From contig JAOKHV010000003.1 of assembly GCA_028248455.1 (NCBI GenBank), positions 1 to 64,000 of the forward strand: a DNA stretch of 64,000 nt, written 5' to 3'. Each line of letters begins with the position of its first letter. The stretch's first letter is position 1. A program made the position numbers and the translations under genes. This DNA comes from Ascidiaceihabitans sp. (lineage in GTDB: Bacteria; Pseudomonadota; Alphaproteobacteria; Rhodobacterales; Rhodobacteraceae). Under the pieces are notes generated by a model that had not been told where the DNA came from, made no database searches, and was given only the letters and a program-made list of their open reading frames with translations. This document shows positions 37,027-46,164 of this stretch, one piece after another.

Positions 37027-38262
37027 TCAGCTTCCTGTGCGGACTTCGCGTATCCATGCCACGATTGTGGCGCGTGCTTCATCAGACATTTTAATTGCGT
37101 TGGGTGGTGGCATTGCGCGGCTTAGACCAGCGTGCAAATAGATTTGGTCAGCATACCGCGCCACGTCTGCTTGGGTCTCAAGATAGACGCCTTTGGGTGC
37201 CCATTGCATGTTGTTCCAAAACGGTTCGCGGGCGTGGCACATGGAGCAGTTGCCAAGGACGGTATCATATGCCGCCTCAAACCCATCCGCGGACGCATAT
37301 TGTTGTTCCACAGCTGTGAGTGGGCGCAACTCTGCCTCTTCTACGGTTTCAGTTGGGCCAGCGGTTGAAAGCCACGCGATGATCAACATCAACATGATCG
37401 TCACTCCCCATGTCCAATGCGGGCCTTTGCCGGTCGCGTGCATGGTGTTGAAGTAGTGGCGGATTGTTACACCGGTTAGGAACACAAGGCTTGCGATAAT
37501 CCAGCTGTATTCAGTTCCAAAAGACAGCGGATAGTGATTGCTGAGCATCAGGAATATCACAGGCAATGTGAGGTAGTTGTTATGGGTAGATCGTAATTTT
37601 GCGATCTTACCGTATTTGGCGTCAGGCGTACGTCCTTCTTGTAAATCTTTCACCACAATCCGCTGGTTCGGCATAATGATGAAAAAGACATTGGCTGTCA
37701 TGATGGTAGCAGTAAATGCGCCCAAGTGCAGCAATGCGGCGCGGCCAGTGAAGATTTCGTTATATCCCCAAGACATCGCGATAAGGATCACAAAGAGCAA
37801 AAGCATTAGAAGCGTTGGACGTTCACCTAGTTTGGATTTGCACATGAAGTCATAGCAAATCCAGCCAATGGTCAGTGAACCACCAGAGATTAAAATGCCT
37901 TGAACCAGGGTCACATCAGCTTTGGTCGGATCCAGTAAGAATAGCTCACCACCCGCCCAATAGACGATCATCAACAAAGCAGCGCCTGACAACCACGTAA
38001 AATAACTTTGCCATTTATGCCAGATCAAATGCTGTGGCATATTGTTGGGGGCAACCATGTATTTTTGGATGTGGTAGAAACCACCACCATGAACTTGCCA
38101 CTCTTCACCGCTAACACCATCAGGCATTTCGGGTACTTTTTTCAGACCCAAATCAAGCGCAATGAAGAAGAATGAGGCACCAATCCACGCCATCGCTGTG
38201 ATGACATGCAGCCAGCGCACAACAAAGGCGATCCAGTCCCACAAAATTGCCAGATCATACAT
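37027..38262 (-). CDS. puuD: Urate hydroxylase PuuD (cytochrome c-type urate oxidase)
   Basis: A 411-residue membrane protein. Residues about 1-300 hold eight hydrophobic helices (WLHVITAMAWIGASFFFIALD at the start), and residues 330-411 form a cytochrome c domain with heme motif CSMCH (339-343) and an axial-Met candidate in SRAMPPPN. PuuD oxidises urate to 5-hydroxyisourate and passes electrons to the respiratory chain instead of making hydrogen peroxide. It is divergent from a LysR regulator and next to uraH and puuE-uraD, which handle the product. The domain order and size match characterised PuuD proteins. Confidence 0.93.
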   Translation of the reverse strand: MYDLAILWDWIAFVVRWLHVITAMAWIGASFFFIALDLGLKKVPEMPDGVSGEEWQVHGGGFYHIQKYMVAPNNMPQHLIWHKWQSYFTWLSGAALLMIVYWAGGELFLLDPTKADVTLVQGILISGGSLTIGWICYDFMCKSKLGERPTLLMLLLFVILIAMSWGYNEIFTGRAALLHLGAFTATIMTANVFFIIMPNQRIVVKDLQEGRTPDAKYGKIAKLRSTHNNYLTLPVIFLMLSNHYPLSFGTEYSWIIASLVFLTGVTIRHYFNTMHATGKGPHWTWGVTIMLMLIIAWLSTAGPTETVEEAELRPLTAVEQQYASADGFEAAYDTVLGNCSMCHAREPFWNNMQWAPKGVYLETQADVARYADQIYLHAGLSRAMPPPNAIKMSDEARATIVAWIREVRTGS

Positions 38263-38362
38263 AATCGCTCTCCTTCAAACTCAACGTCTTGGGCACACTA
38301 GCCTAGGCTGGATTGTTCCGATATTGTCCAAAATGAAAAGCAGTATCAAGAAAAACAAGCCA

Positions 38363-39283
38363 ATGTCCTATTTGAATAACATACGCACATTTGTAAGGGT
38401 TTACGAGCTTGGAAGCATGTCTGCGGCAGGCCGTGATTTACGCATTTCGCCTGCTGTCACGTCATCACGCATTTCGCAGCTTGAAGAGCATCTTAGTGTT
38501 CGCCTGTTCCAACGCACAACACGCAGTTTAACACCCACAGAGCAGGGCAAGGCGTTCTACAGTGGTGCTTGTGAAATTTTGGAATCCGTAGACAGCGCAG
38601 AGGCGCGGGTGGTCAACATCACCGACAATCCTAAAGGGTCGCTTTATGTCGCAGCCCCCTTTGGCGTGGGGCGCCGCCTGATCGCACCGCAAGTACCTTC
38701 ATTTATCGCTGAATATCCTGAAGTGAAAATTCGCCTTCGTCTTACGGATCGCAAAGTTGATTTGACAACTGAAGGGCTGGATCTTGCCTTCTTCCTTGGA
38801 CAGCCAGAGGACAGCAACCTTCGTATTCGCAAAATTTCTGATGTGGAACGCGTTTTGTGCGCATCCCCAGAATACATAGCAGCACGCGGCAATCCGGCGT
38901 CGGGAACGGAATTAGTCACTAATAAACATGAATGCTTGAATTTGCGTTTCCCTGGCGCAACAGAATTTGAATGGCGTCTTCAAACCGATGAGGGCACAAA
39001 AAAATTCCGCGTCACTGGCCGTTATGAATCAGATGATGGGGATGTTCTGACAGAGTGGGCCTTGGGTGGGAATGGCATTGTAATGAAGCCAATATTTGAG
39101 GTAGCGGATCATTTGAATGCTGGGCGTCTTATCCCAGTTGCCAGCCAAAATCCACCAACACCTATTCAAATGGCCTGTTTGTTTACACATCGCAAACGGC
39201 AAGATCCTAAAACCAGATTGTTTATGGATTTTGTGATTGAACGGATTTCAAAAGCAGTGCGCGATCGTACCAGCGGTTCTTAA
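38363..39283 (+). CDS. LysR-family transcriptional regulator of the urate cluster
   Basis: A 306-residue LysR protein. The helix-turn-helix is at residues about 3-62 ([42 protein letters not shown]) and the ligand-binding domain from about 90. The ATG at 38363 places the HTH at the normal position; the ATG at 38333 is possible, and longer frames run into puuD. Divergent transcription from puuD suggests control of purine breakdown, with urate or an intermediate as ligand (inference). The stop is shared with that of uraH on the other strand (TTAA). Confidence 0.9.
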   Translation: MSYLNNIRTFVRVYELGSMSAAGRDLRISPAVTSSRISQLEEHLSVRLFQRTTRSLTPTEQGKAFYSGACEILESVDSAEARVVNITDNPKGSLYVAAPFGVGRRLIAPQVPSFIAEYPEVKIRLRLTDRKVDLTTEGLDLAFFLGQPEDSNLRIRKISDVERVLCASPEYIAARGNPASGTELVTNKHECLNLRFPGATEFEWRLQTDEGTKKFRVTGRYESDDGDVLTEWALGGNGIVMKPIFEVADHLNAGRLIPVASQNPPTPIQMACLFTHRKRQDPKTRLFMDFVIERISKAVRDRTSGS

Positions 39284-39633
39284 CTACCGCGGTAGGTTGA
39301 ATACCCAAACGGCGAAAGCAACAATGGTACGTGATAATGTGCCGCTTCAGACATACCAAAACGAATTGGAACGACGTCTAGAAAACGTGGTTCTTCAGGT
39401 GGTGTGCCGATCGCGTCAAGATACCCGCCAGCGTGAAACACCAACTCGTAAGTCCCTATTTCGAATTCCTGAGCAGGTAAAATGTGCCCGTCGGTGCGGC
39501 CGTCATCATTTGTTACTAAGGTTTTGAGATGCTTGCGCGTCTCACCATCAATTTTGAAAAGTTCAATTTTTAGACCCTGTGCGGGGCAACCACGTGCCGT
39601 GTCCAAAACATGCGTCGTCAAATATCCGGCCAT
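39280..39633 (-). CDS. uraH: 5-Hydroxyisourate hydrolase UraH (transthyretin-like)
   Basis: A 117-residue transthyretin-related protein. The N-terminal [17 protein letters not shown], the inner DDGRTDGH segment and the C-terminal tetrapeptide YRGS are the hallmarks of hydroxyisourate hydrolase rather than of hormone-binding transthyretin. It converts 5-hydroxyisourate to OHCU, the step after PuuD. Cytosolic homotetramer. GAGGAG precedes the ATG. It is convergent with the LysR gene and divergent from puuE-uraD. Confidence 0.95.
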   Translation of the reverse strand: MAGYLTTHVLDTARGCPAQGLKIELFKIDGETRKHLKTLVTNDDGRTDGHILPAQEFEIGTYELVFHAGGYLDAIGTPPEEPRFLDVVPIRFGMSEAAHYHVPLLLSPFGYSTYRGS

Positions 39634-39793
39634 TGGTGCAACTCCTCGTTTTCATCTAGTATATAGACAGACCGCGCGGCGCATGGAAACCTATGCTGCA
39701 ACAACCCAGTCAAAAGACTGCTTATTGTTTTTATTGAAAAACAGCGCGATTGTATTGGAATATGGGTACCCAAACCCTGAGAGGATGAATTGA

Positions 39794-41206
39794 GTGAACC
39801 GCTATCCCCGTGACATGAGTGGCCATGGTGCCAATCCACCCGCCGCAAATTGGCCAAACCGCGCAAAAATCGCAGTGCAGATTGTGCTGAATTACGAAGA
39901 AGGCGGCGAAAATAATATCCTTCACGGTGATGCTGCCTCAGAAGCGTTCTTGTCAGAGATCACAGGCGCGCAGCCGTGGCTTGGTCAGCGTCATTGGAAC
40001 ATGGAGTCGTTATACGAATATGGTTCTCGCGCTGGTTTCTGGCGCCTCCACCGTATGCTCAGCGACTTACCGATAACTGTCTATGGGGTGGCAACCGCTT
40101 TGGCCCGCGCCCCGCAGCAAGTTGCGGCGATGAAATCCTCAGGTTGGGAAATCGCAAGCCACGGCCTTAAGTGGGTCGAGCACAAAGACATGGGCGAAGA
40201 AGACGAACGCGCCCAAATCGCCGAAGCCATTCGCCTACACACCGAAGTTGTTGGGGAAGCTCCACGAGGTTGGTATACTGGCCGTTGTTCGAACAACACC
40301 GTGCGACTCACAGCAGAAACAGGTCAGTTCGCGTATGTAGCGGACAGCTACGGCGATGATCTGCCGTACTGGTCGAAAGAAGGCGGCGTTGATCAATTGA
40401 TCGTTCCCTACACCATGGACTGCAACGACATGCGCTTTGGCATCCAAGCAGGTTTTACAAACGGTGATCAGTTTGAATCCTACCTTAAGGATAGCTTTGA
40501 TTATCTCTATGAAGAAGGCGTCGCTGGCGCACCAAAGATGCTATCAATCGGATTACATTGCCGCATCATGGGCCGTCCCGGACGCGCCGCTGCCTTGCGT
40601 CGTGTCATCGAATATATAAAATCACATAAGGATGTTTGGTTCGCCACGCGCCTTGAAATTGCACAACATTGGGCAAAGGAAAACCCACCCATGACCAACG
40701 CCCCCGCGTCTCAAATGACCCGCGAAACATTCGTATCAGAATTCGGTGGTATCTTTGAACACAGCGCGTGGATTGCTGAAGGTGCGTTTGATCTGGAGCT
40801 TGGTCCAACACATGACAATGCCCAAGGGGTTCATCAGGCGCTGGCACGTGTATTCCGGTCTGCTACCGAAGAACAGCGTTTGGGCGTTCTGACCGCGCAC
40901 CCTGATTTGGCTGGTAAACTGGCTGCAGCGAAACGTTTGACCGCTGAATCCACAGCTGAACAGGCCGCGGCTGGTTTGGATGCGCTGACCGCTGAAGAAC
41001 ACGCCAGCTTTACCGGGTTGAACAATGCCTACACTACCAATTTTGGTTTTCCGTTCATCATCGCTGTGCGGGATAATACTAAGGCCACGATCATGGCCGC
41101 CTTTAAGCGTCGGATTAACAATGACCGTGATGCGGAGTTTTCTGAAGCATGCAAACAGGTCGAACGCATCGCAGAGCTGCGCCTGATTGAAAAGTTCGAA
41201 GTATGA
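39794..41206 (+). CDS. puuE: Allantoinase PuuE / OHCU decarboxylase UraD fusion
   Basis: A 470-residue two-domain protein. Residues 1-300 are a polysaccharide-deacetylase-like allantoinase (PuuE: NRYPRDMSGHGANPP, ILHGD, SHGLKWVEH, WYTGRCS). Residues about 308-470 are OHCU decarboxylase (FVSEFGGIFEHSAWIAE, LTAHPDLAGK with the catalytic His, FGFPFIIAVRD). UraD turns OHCU into S-allantoin and PuuE hydrolyses it to allantoate, so the fusion runs two consecutive steps. The start is GTG at 39794 with GAGGA 8 nt before; no ATG in frame fits. It overlaps allA by 4 nt. Confidence 0.94.
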   Translation: MNRYPRDMSGHGANPPAANWPNRAKIAVQIVLNYEEGGENNILHGDAASEAFLSEITGAQPWLGQRHWNMESLYEYGSRAGFWRLHRMLSDLPITVYGVATALARAPQQVAAMKSSGWEIASHGLKWVEHKDMGEEDERAQIAEAIRLHTEVVGEAPRGWYTGRCSNNTVRLTAETGQFAYVADSYGDDLPYWSKEGGVDQLIVPYTMDCNDMRFGIQAGFTNGDQFESYLKDSFDYLYEEGVAGAPKMLSIGLHCRIMGRPGRAAALRRVIEYIKSHKDVWFATRLEIAQHWAKENPPMTNAPASQMTRETFVSEFGGIFEHSAWIAEGAFDLELGPTHDNAQGVHQALARVFRSATEEQRLGVLTAHPDLAGKLAAAKRLTAESTAEQAAAGLDALTAEEHASFTGLNNAYTTNFGFPFIIAVRDNTKATIMAAFKRRINNDRDAEFSEACKQVERIAELRLIEKFEV

Positions 41207-41688
41207 GTATTACACTCAAGTTAGAGCCACTTACATGTGCAGAGTTTGCTCCCTTTGGTGATGTTTTAGAGGTTGCGGGTGACCCTGATAAAATTATCAA
41301 CGCTGGAATGTGTGGCCGTTATCACGACCGCGCAAATATCGAATGTGATGGTGGTACTGCAGGGATCAGCCTGTTCAAATCACAGGCCCGCAGTTTACCT
41401 ATTACCTTGGATATGATGGAACGGCACCCAGAAGGGAGCCAAGCGTTTCTACCGATGAGTATGGACCCATTCGTCGTGGTGGTCGCCCCTGATGACAACG
41501 GAAAACCTGGTCAGCCAAGGGCGTTTATTACGACCGTGGGACAGGGCGTGAACTATGCGAAAAACATGTGGCACGGCGTCCTAACTCCGTTACACGATCC
41601 GGGCCTGTTCGCGGTTATAGATCGAATCGGGGAGGGGGCAAATCTGCAGGAGTACTGGTTTGAAACCCCGTTTCTGATCGAAGGCTAA
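41203..41688 (+). CDS. allA: Ureidoglycolate lyase AllA
   Basis: A 161-residue AllA-fold protein: LTCAEFAPFGDVLE at the start, MERHPEGSQAFLPM in the middle, and the NYAKNMWHGVLTPL segment with the metal or substrate His near residue 126. It splits ureidoglycolate into glyoxylate and urea, the last step of the allantoin route. It is coupled to puuE-uraD by a 4-nt overlap and convergent with allE, with 3 nt between the stops. The length is standard. Confidence 0.94.
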   Translation: MSITLKLEPLTCAEFAPFGDVLEVAGDPDKIINAGMCGRYHDRANIECDGGTAGISLFKSQARSLPITLDMMERHPEGSQAFLPMSMDPFVVVVAPDDNGKPGQPRAFITTVGQGVNYAKNMWHGVLTPLHDPGLFAVIDRIGEGANLQEYWFETPFLIEG

Positions 41689-41691
41689 GAC

Positions 41692-42522
41692 CTAGCATAG
41701 TTTCATGTGGCGGTTCACGTCTTTGTACAAAAGATAGCGGAACCGTCCAGGGCCACCCGCATAACAGGCTTGTGGGCAGAAGGCGCGCAGCCACATGTAG
41801 TCGCCCGCTTCGACCTCAACCCAGTCACTGTTCAGGCGATAGGCTGCTTTACCTTCAAGCACATAAAGCCCGTGTTCCATCACATGTGTTTCTAAGAACG
41901 GGATCACACCACCTGGTTCAAAGGTCACGATGTTGACGTGCATGTCGTGGCGCAGATCGGTTGGTTCCACAAACCGCGTAGTCGCCCAACGTCCTTCGGT
42001 ATCTGGCATGACATTCGGGGCAATGTCCTGCTCGTTGGTGATAATAACCTCGGGGTAAGGCAAGCCCTCAACTGGCTCGTACGCTTTGCGAATCCAGTGG
42101 AACCGCAACATTTCATCGGTAGTGTTATGCAGCGTCCAATCCGTTGCGGGGGGTAGAAACGCATACCCACCCTCTGTCAACGTATGCAGCTCACCACCTA
42201 CAGTTAGGCTGGCAGTTCCCTCGACAACAAACAATACACCCTCTGCCCCTTCATCTAATTCGGGACGGTCAGACCCTCCTCCGGGTGAAACTTCCATGAT
42301 ATACTGCGAAAATGTTTCAGCAAAACCGCTAAGAGGACGAGCAATTACCCACAGGCGCGTGTCTTCCCAGAATGGCAAGAAACTGGTGACAATGTCGCGC
42401 ATCGTGCCTCTGGGGATGACAGCGTAGGCATCGGTAAAAACAGCGCGATCCGTCAGCAGTTGATCTTGGCCTGGGTGGCCCCCTTTGGGTGCGTAATACT
42501 TTGACGACATTAAAAACCTCAA
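41692..42522 (-). CDS. allE: (S)-ureidoglycine aminohydrolase AllE (double cupin)
   Basis: A 276-residue bicupin. The N-terminal cupin holds VEGTASLTVGGELHTLTEGGYAFLPPATDW and the C-terminal cupin holds IPFLETHVMEHGLYVLEGKAAYRLNSDW with metal ligands Glu, His and His. It converts S-ureidoglycine to S-ureidoglycolate plus ammonia, the step between allantoate amidohydrolase and AllA. It completes the set of urate genes except AllC, which is not in the window. It diverges from an SDR gene with a palindrome in the gap. Confidence 0.93.
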   Translation of the reverse strand: MRFLMSSKYYAPKGGHPGQDQLLTDRAVFTDAYAVIPRGTMRDIVTSFLPFWEDTRLWVIARPLSGFAETFSQYIMEVSPGGGSDRPELDEGAEGVLFVVEGTASLTVGGELHTLTEGGYAFLPPATDWTLHNTTDEMLRFHWIRKAYEPVEGLPYPEVIITNEQDIAPNVMPDTEGRWATTRFVEPTDLRHDMHVNIVTFEPGGVIPFLETHVMEHGLYVLEGKAAYRLNSDWVEVEAGDYMWLRAFCPQACYAGGPGRFRYLLYKDVNRHMKLC

Positions 42523-42596
42523 TTTGTGTTGTTCTATGTAGGGCCGCTATCCGCTTAATATCCACCCACAATCGAACGAAGGCACTGTTCGTGCGG

Positions 42597-42611
42597 ATTT
42601 GATAATCAAAT
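42597..42611. promoter_or_regulatory. Inverted repeat between allE and the SDR gene, weak operator candidate
   Basis: ATTTGAT-A-ATCAAAT is a perfect 7-nt inverted repeat with a 1-nt centre in the 172-nt divergent gap. The position suits an operator, but the AT-rich composition makes chance occurrence plausible. Confidence 0.35.
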
Positions 42612-42694
42612 GATCGAAGCGATGGGTAAAAAGAAGCCTATACAATCAATAAATATTGGTCATCAATCATAACTAATTATCTAGGGAGAGCGGT

Positions 42695-43459
42695 ATGGAA
42701 ATTTCAGGACAAATGGCATTGGTCAGCGGTGGCGGCAGTGGACTGGGAGAGGCGACTGCACGCCATCTCGCCAGCTTGGGTGCCAAAGTGGCAATCCTTG
42801 ATTTTGATATTGCCCGCGCACAAGCAGTTGCTGAAGAAATTGGTGGCGTTGCTTTTCAAGCAGATGTTGGGGATGAAACAGCTGTGAATGCGGCTATGGA
42901 AAGTGCGTCTAAGCAAATTGGCGACGTTGCACGGATCGCCATAAACTGCGCAGGCGTTGGTTTAGCAGCCCGCATTGTTGGACGCGAAGGTAAACTGTCC
43001 TTTGACGTTTTCGAAAAGACCCTGCGCGTGAACCTATTTGGGACTTATAATGTAATGAGCCATGCCGCACGGCGTATGGCCAAACTTGAGCCGCTTGACG
43101 ACAGCGAGCGCGGTGTGATCATCAACACGGCTTCCGTTGCCTTTGAGGATGGCCAGTTGGGCCAAGCGGCCTATGCGGCATCCAAAGGTGCAATTGCTTC
43201 AATGTGTTTACCAGCCGCGCGTGAGTTGGCCCAATCGGGTGTTCGTGTCATGGCTATCGCACCTGGGCTGTTCCAGACCCCAATGATGGAAGGGCTGCCC
43301 CCAGAAGTAACATCAAAGATCACAGCAAACATTCCATTTCCTGCCCGTTTGGGTGCGCCAGAAGAATACGCGTTGTTGGCCGCACAGATCATAAATAATA
43401 GGTTCCTCAATGGCACCACAATCAGGTTGGACGGCGCTGTACGCCTGCCACCGCGTTAA
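42695..43459 (+). CDS. Short-chain dehydrogenase, 3-hydroxyacyl-CoA dehydrogenase type 2-like
   Basis: A 254-residue classical SDR. The NAD(P) loop SGGGSGLG is at residues 11-18, NCAG near 84-87, Ser147, and the catalytic Tyr160-x3-Lys164. The sequence between (INCAGVGLAARIVGREGKLSFDVFEKTLRVNLFG) matches the HSD17B10 group, which oxidises 3-hydroxyacyl-CoA in branched or medium-chain fatty acid breakdown. GGGAGAG lies before the ATG. A crotonase remnant follows directly, consistent with a former beta-oxidation pair. Confidence 0.9.
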   Translation: MEISGQMALVSGGGSGLGEATARHLASLGAKVAILDFDIARAQAVAEEIGGVAFQADVGDETAVNAAMESASKQIGDVARIAINCAGVGLAARIVGREGKLSFDVFEKTLRVNLFGTYNVMSHAARRMAKLEPLDDSERGVIINTASVAFEDGQLGQAAYAASKGAIASMCLPAARELAQSGVRVMAIAPGLFQTPMMEGLPPEVTSKITANIPFPARLGAPEEYALLAAQIINNRFLNGTTIRLDGAVRLPPR

Positions 43460-43479
43460 GGGAACGTTATGTCAGAACC

Positions 43480-44061
43480 GTGCTGAAAATTTCTATCGAC
43501 GGCACCATCGCAACACTAACAATGAACCGACCCGACAAACGTAACGCAATTTGTGAATCGCCCTTGGGCGACCTAGACACCTTATTTTCCAACCCACCAA
43601 AAGAGGTGCGCGTTGTTTTTATAACAGGTACCGCAGGCCATTACTGTTGAGGTCTGGATCTGTCTGAATACGCGCATCGTTCAGCCGAAGAAAATCTACA
43701 TCACTTCCATGCATGGCATGGCGTGATGGAAAAAATACAGTTTGATGGCTTGGCGGTTGTCTCAGCGTTGTTTGGTGCCGTCATTGGTAGTTGGCTTAAG
43801 ATAGTAGAGGCCACCGATGGGCGTATTGCAGAACCTTCAACTATCTTTCAGCTACCAGAAGGGTGCCACGGTATCTTTGTTGGTGGTGTTGCCACCGCTC
43901 GCGTTGGACGCATGATTGGCGCCGACCGCATGACCAAGATGATGCTGACTGGTGGCAAATATAATGCAGATTAGCGGTTGGCCTTGAGCCTCACTCATTA
44001 CTCAGTTGGTGAAGGTGAAGTATTAGAACTAGCGCAGCAATGGTTGGGTTGTGTATATTAA
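43480..44061 (+). pseudogene. Decayed enoyl-CoA hydratase/crotonase gene
   Basis: One frame starting at GTG 43480 encodes crotonase features (LTMNRPDKRNA, GHYC-stop-GLDLSEYAHR, EPSTIFQLPEG, FVGGVATARVGRMIGADRM, then THYSVGEGEVLELA) but is broken by TGA at 43648 and TAG at 43972 and ends at 44061, about 55 residues short of the usual length. The oxyanion-hole glycines of the GAVIGGGLE motif have become GAVIGSWLK. Multiple lesions show decay rather than an isolated sequencing error. Intact relatives hydrate enoyl-CoA. It sits right behind the SDR gene. Confidence 0.87.
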
Positions 44062-44112
44062 TCATCTAAACGGCCAAACATAGATTAACGTGGAAAAGCA
44101 AAAGGCCCCAAC

Positions 44113-44442
44113 ATGATCATTTATGGACTAAGCACATGCCCAGCTTGCCAGAAAGCACAGAAAGCATTGGAGGCCGCAGGTAACACAATCACGTTTCGGG
44201 ATGTGCGCGCAGAACCTTTAACTGAGGTGGAGCTTGACGACCTATTAATTGAGTTTGGTGATCGCTTGGTGGATCGCACCACTAACGACTATAGGGCATT
44301 GAGCGCTTGGTTGAAGAACTCTGAAGCAGATTCACAGATCTCTTCCAAACCGAAGGTAATGGCCCGCCCCGTCATTCAAGACGGGGACCGCTACTATTTA
44401 GGTTGGACTGATGAGGTTCAGCAGGCTTTACTACCTGATTAA
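44113..44442 (+). CDS. ArsC/Spx-family thioredoxin-fold reductase
   Basis: A 109-residue thioredoxin-fold protein of the ArsC/YffB type. A CPAC motif at residues 8-11 (GLSTCPACQKAQKALE), a basic helix, and the conserved KVMARPVI segment near residue 79 are present. Classical ArsC enzymes reduce arsenate with glutathione; the short YffB-like forms have no proven arsenate activity. No arsenic resistance genes are near, so general thiol chemistry is a fair alternative. A truncated near-identical tail occurs at 17873-17995. Confidence 0.82.
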   Translation: MIIYGLSTCPACQKAQKALEAAGNTITFRDVRAEPLTEVELDDLLIEFGDRLVDRTTNDYRALSAWLKNSEADSQISSKPKVMARPVIQDGDRYYLGWTDEVQQALLPD

Positions 44443-44797
44443 GAGGCGCTTACCCAATGCAGGCGCAGCGTGCTAAAGGCAAAAACTCATATCAGATTTA
44501 GCTTAATATTACGCGTACCGCACGCTGTACTTGCAATGGTCGAAATCATAACTGCTGATTTGCTAGACGATCTTGTTGCAATGTTTTCGTCCCAAGTTTT
44601 TCTTTAACAAACTTAGGTAGCAATTCGTTACCAATTACACGAGGTAGATCACATAAAACCTTAGGTTTTAAACACTTTCTAAGCTCTGCATGACGAGCGA
44701 AAAGCTGTCAGCCGACGGCAACCCAAAAGTCATCAACTTACCAGATATCCAAGTCTAAATTCACTAATAAATTACCTGGTGCAATCATGGACAAATT
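44443..44797. other. Intergenic region between convergent ArsC-family and ilvA genes
   Basis: About 355 nt with stops in all frames at short intervals. No gene, RNA, clear terminator or repeat was recognised. Its length stands out in a stretch where most convergent neighbours touch, and it may contain further decayed sequence. Confidence 0.5.
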
Positions 44798-46033
44798 CTA
44801 AACGAGAAACTGAGTTAAAGCCTCATCATTTGTTATGTCTGTCAAAGTAAATCCAGCCTCGGCAATCAACTTGCACATAACATCAAAATTCTTTGGGTTT
44901 GAAGTTTCGATCCCAATCAAAACAGACCCAAAATTTCGTGCTGATTTTTTCATGTACTCAAAGCGTGCAATATTGTCGTCTGGGCCCAAAATATTCAAGA
45001 AGTCTTTTAGTGCACCCGGGCGTTGCGGAAGGCGCAAAATAAAATATTTTTTTAATCCTGAATATCGCTGCGCTCTTTCTTTAACCTCTGGCAATCGCTC
45101 AAAGTCAAAGTTTCCACCTGAGGCAACACAGACAACTGTCTTACCTTTAATCTGATCTAAGATCTCACTTAGCACCTCAATCGACATTGCTCCGGCTGGC
45201 TCAAGAACAATCCCCTCAACATTTAACATCTCTAGTATCGTAGTACAAATACGGTCCTCATCCAGATGTAAAACAGTTGATCCATCGATGCCCTTCAACC
45301 GTGCAAATGTACGCTCTCCAATCCGCGCAACCGCTGCACCATCAACAAACGTATCCACCTTAGAAACGGTCATTGGTGCACCGGCATCAACAGCCATCTT
45401 CAGACTTTGAGCACCTGTGGGTTCAACAAAAGTATAGGCGCAATCATCTCCAAAATAACTAAACGTCCCCGCAGACAGACCGCCACCACCAACTGGAAGA
45501 ACAATGTGGTCTGGAACACGCCCTAACTGCTCTTCAATCTCAACCGCAACACTAGCCTGCCCTTCAATCACATCTTCGTCGTCAAAAGGCGAAAGAAAGT
45601 AAGCACCTTCCTCAGAGCAGTATTCTTGGGATGCTTTAAGCGTTTCGTCAAAGTAGTCCCCCACTAAGCGGATCTCGACGTGTGCGCCGCCAAACATCTG
45701 GGTTTTCATCACCTTCTGCTCTGGTGTTGTGACCGGCATAAACACCACGCCCTTCACGCCAAAGTGACGACACATAAACGCAACACCCTGAGCGTGATTT
45801 CCAGCACTGGCGCAGACAAAAATATCGTGTGTAGAGGTTACCTTACGCATCGCATTAAACGCACCACGTAATTTGTAGGATCTAACAGGGCTTAAGTCTT
45901 CACGCTTAAGCCAAATATCTGACCCAAAACGTTGAGACAGAAGATCGCTATGAATCAAAGGAGTCGCTGGAAAAACCTTGCGCATCTCAGCAGTGGCAGC
46001 GCGGGCAGAAGTAACAAACGGGTCGAGGGCCAT
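44798..46033 (-). CDS. ilvA: Threonine ammonia-lyase (threonine dehydratase) IlvA
   Basis: A 411-residue fold-type II PLP enzyme. The PLP lysine lies in KREDLSPVRSYKLRGAFNAM (Lys54), the glycine loop is VGGGGLSAG, and the serine/substrate loop SAGNHAQG is present. A single C-terminal regulatory domain (about 325-411, RLPQRPGALKDFLNIL) marks the shorter IlvA form. It makes 2-oxobutanoate from threonine for isoleucine synthesis. The start at 46033 (MALDPF) was preferred over the upstream in-frame ATG at 46060 because the family begins there. Confidence 0.92.
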   Translation of the reverse strand: MALDPFVTSARAATAEMRKVFPATPLIHSDLLSQRFGSDIWLKREDLSPVRSYKLRGAFNAMRKVTSTHDIFVCASAGNHAQGVAFMCRHFGVKGVVFMPVTTPEQKVMKTQMFGGAHVEIRLVGDYFDETLKASQEYCSEEGAYFLSPFDDEDVIEGQASVAVEIEEQLGRVPDHIVLPVGGGGLSAGTFSYFGDDCAYTFVEPTGAQSLKMAVDAGAPMTVSKVDTFVDGAAVARIGERTFARLKGIDGSTVLHLDEDRICTTILEMLNVEGIVLEPAGAMSIEVLSEILDQIKGKTVVCVASGGNFDFERLPEVKERAQRYSGLKKYFILRLPQRPGALKDFLNILGPDDNIARFEYMKKSARNFGSVLIGIETSNPKNFDVMCKLIAEAGFTLTDITNDEALTQFLV

Positions 46034-46164
46034 AAAACAATCCTGAATTAAGCGATACATCAGACCTACGCACAGGCCTTCAAAGGGTCAACGGTCTTGC
46101 TGTCCTTGTCTCTGGGTGCGAAACGCGCTATCGCCCGCGGCGAACCTGACAAAGGAAGTTTAAG

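Noticed and set aside
43648-43650. In-frame TGA in the crotonase frame as a possible selenocysteine codon
   Set aside because: Relatives have Ser there, a second stop (TAG) follows, catalytic glycines are lost and no SECIS-like hairpin is evident; decay explains it better.
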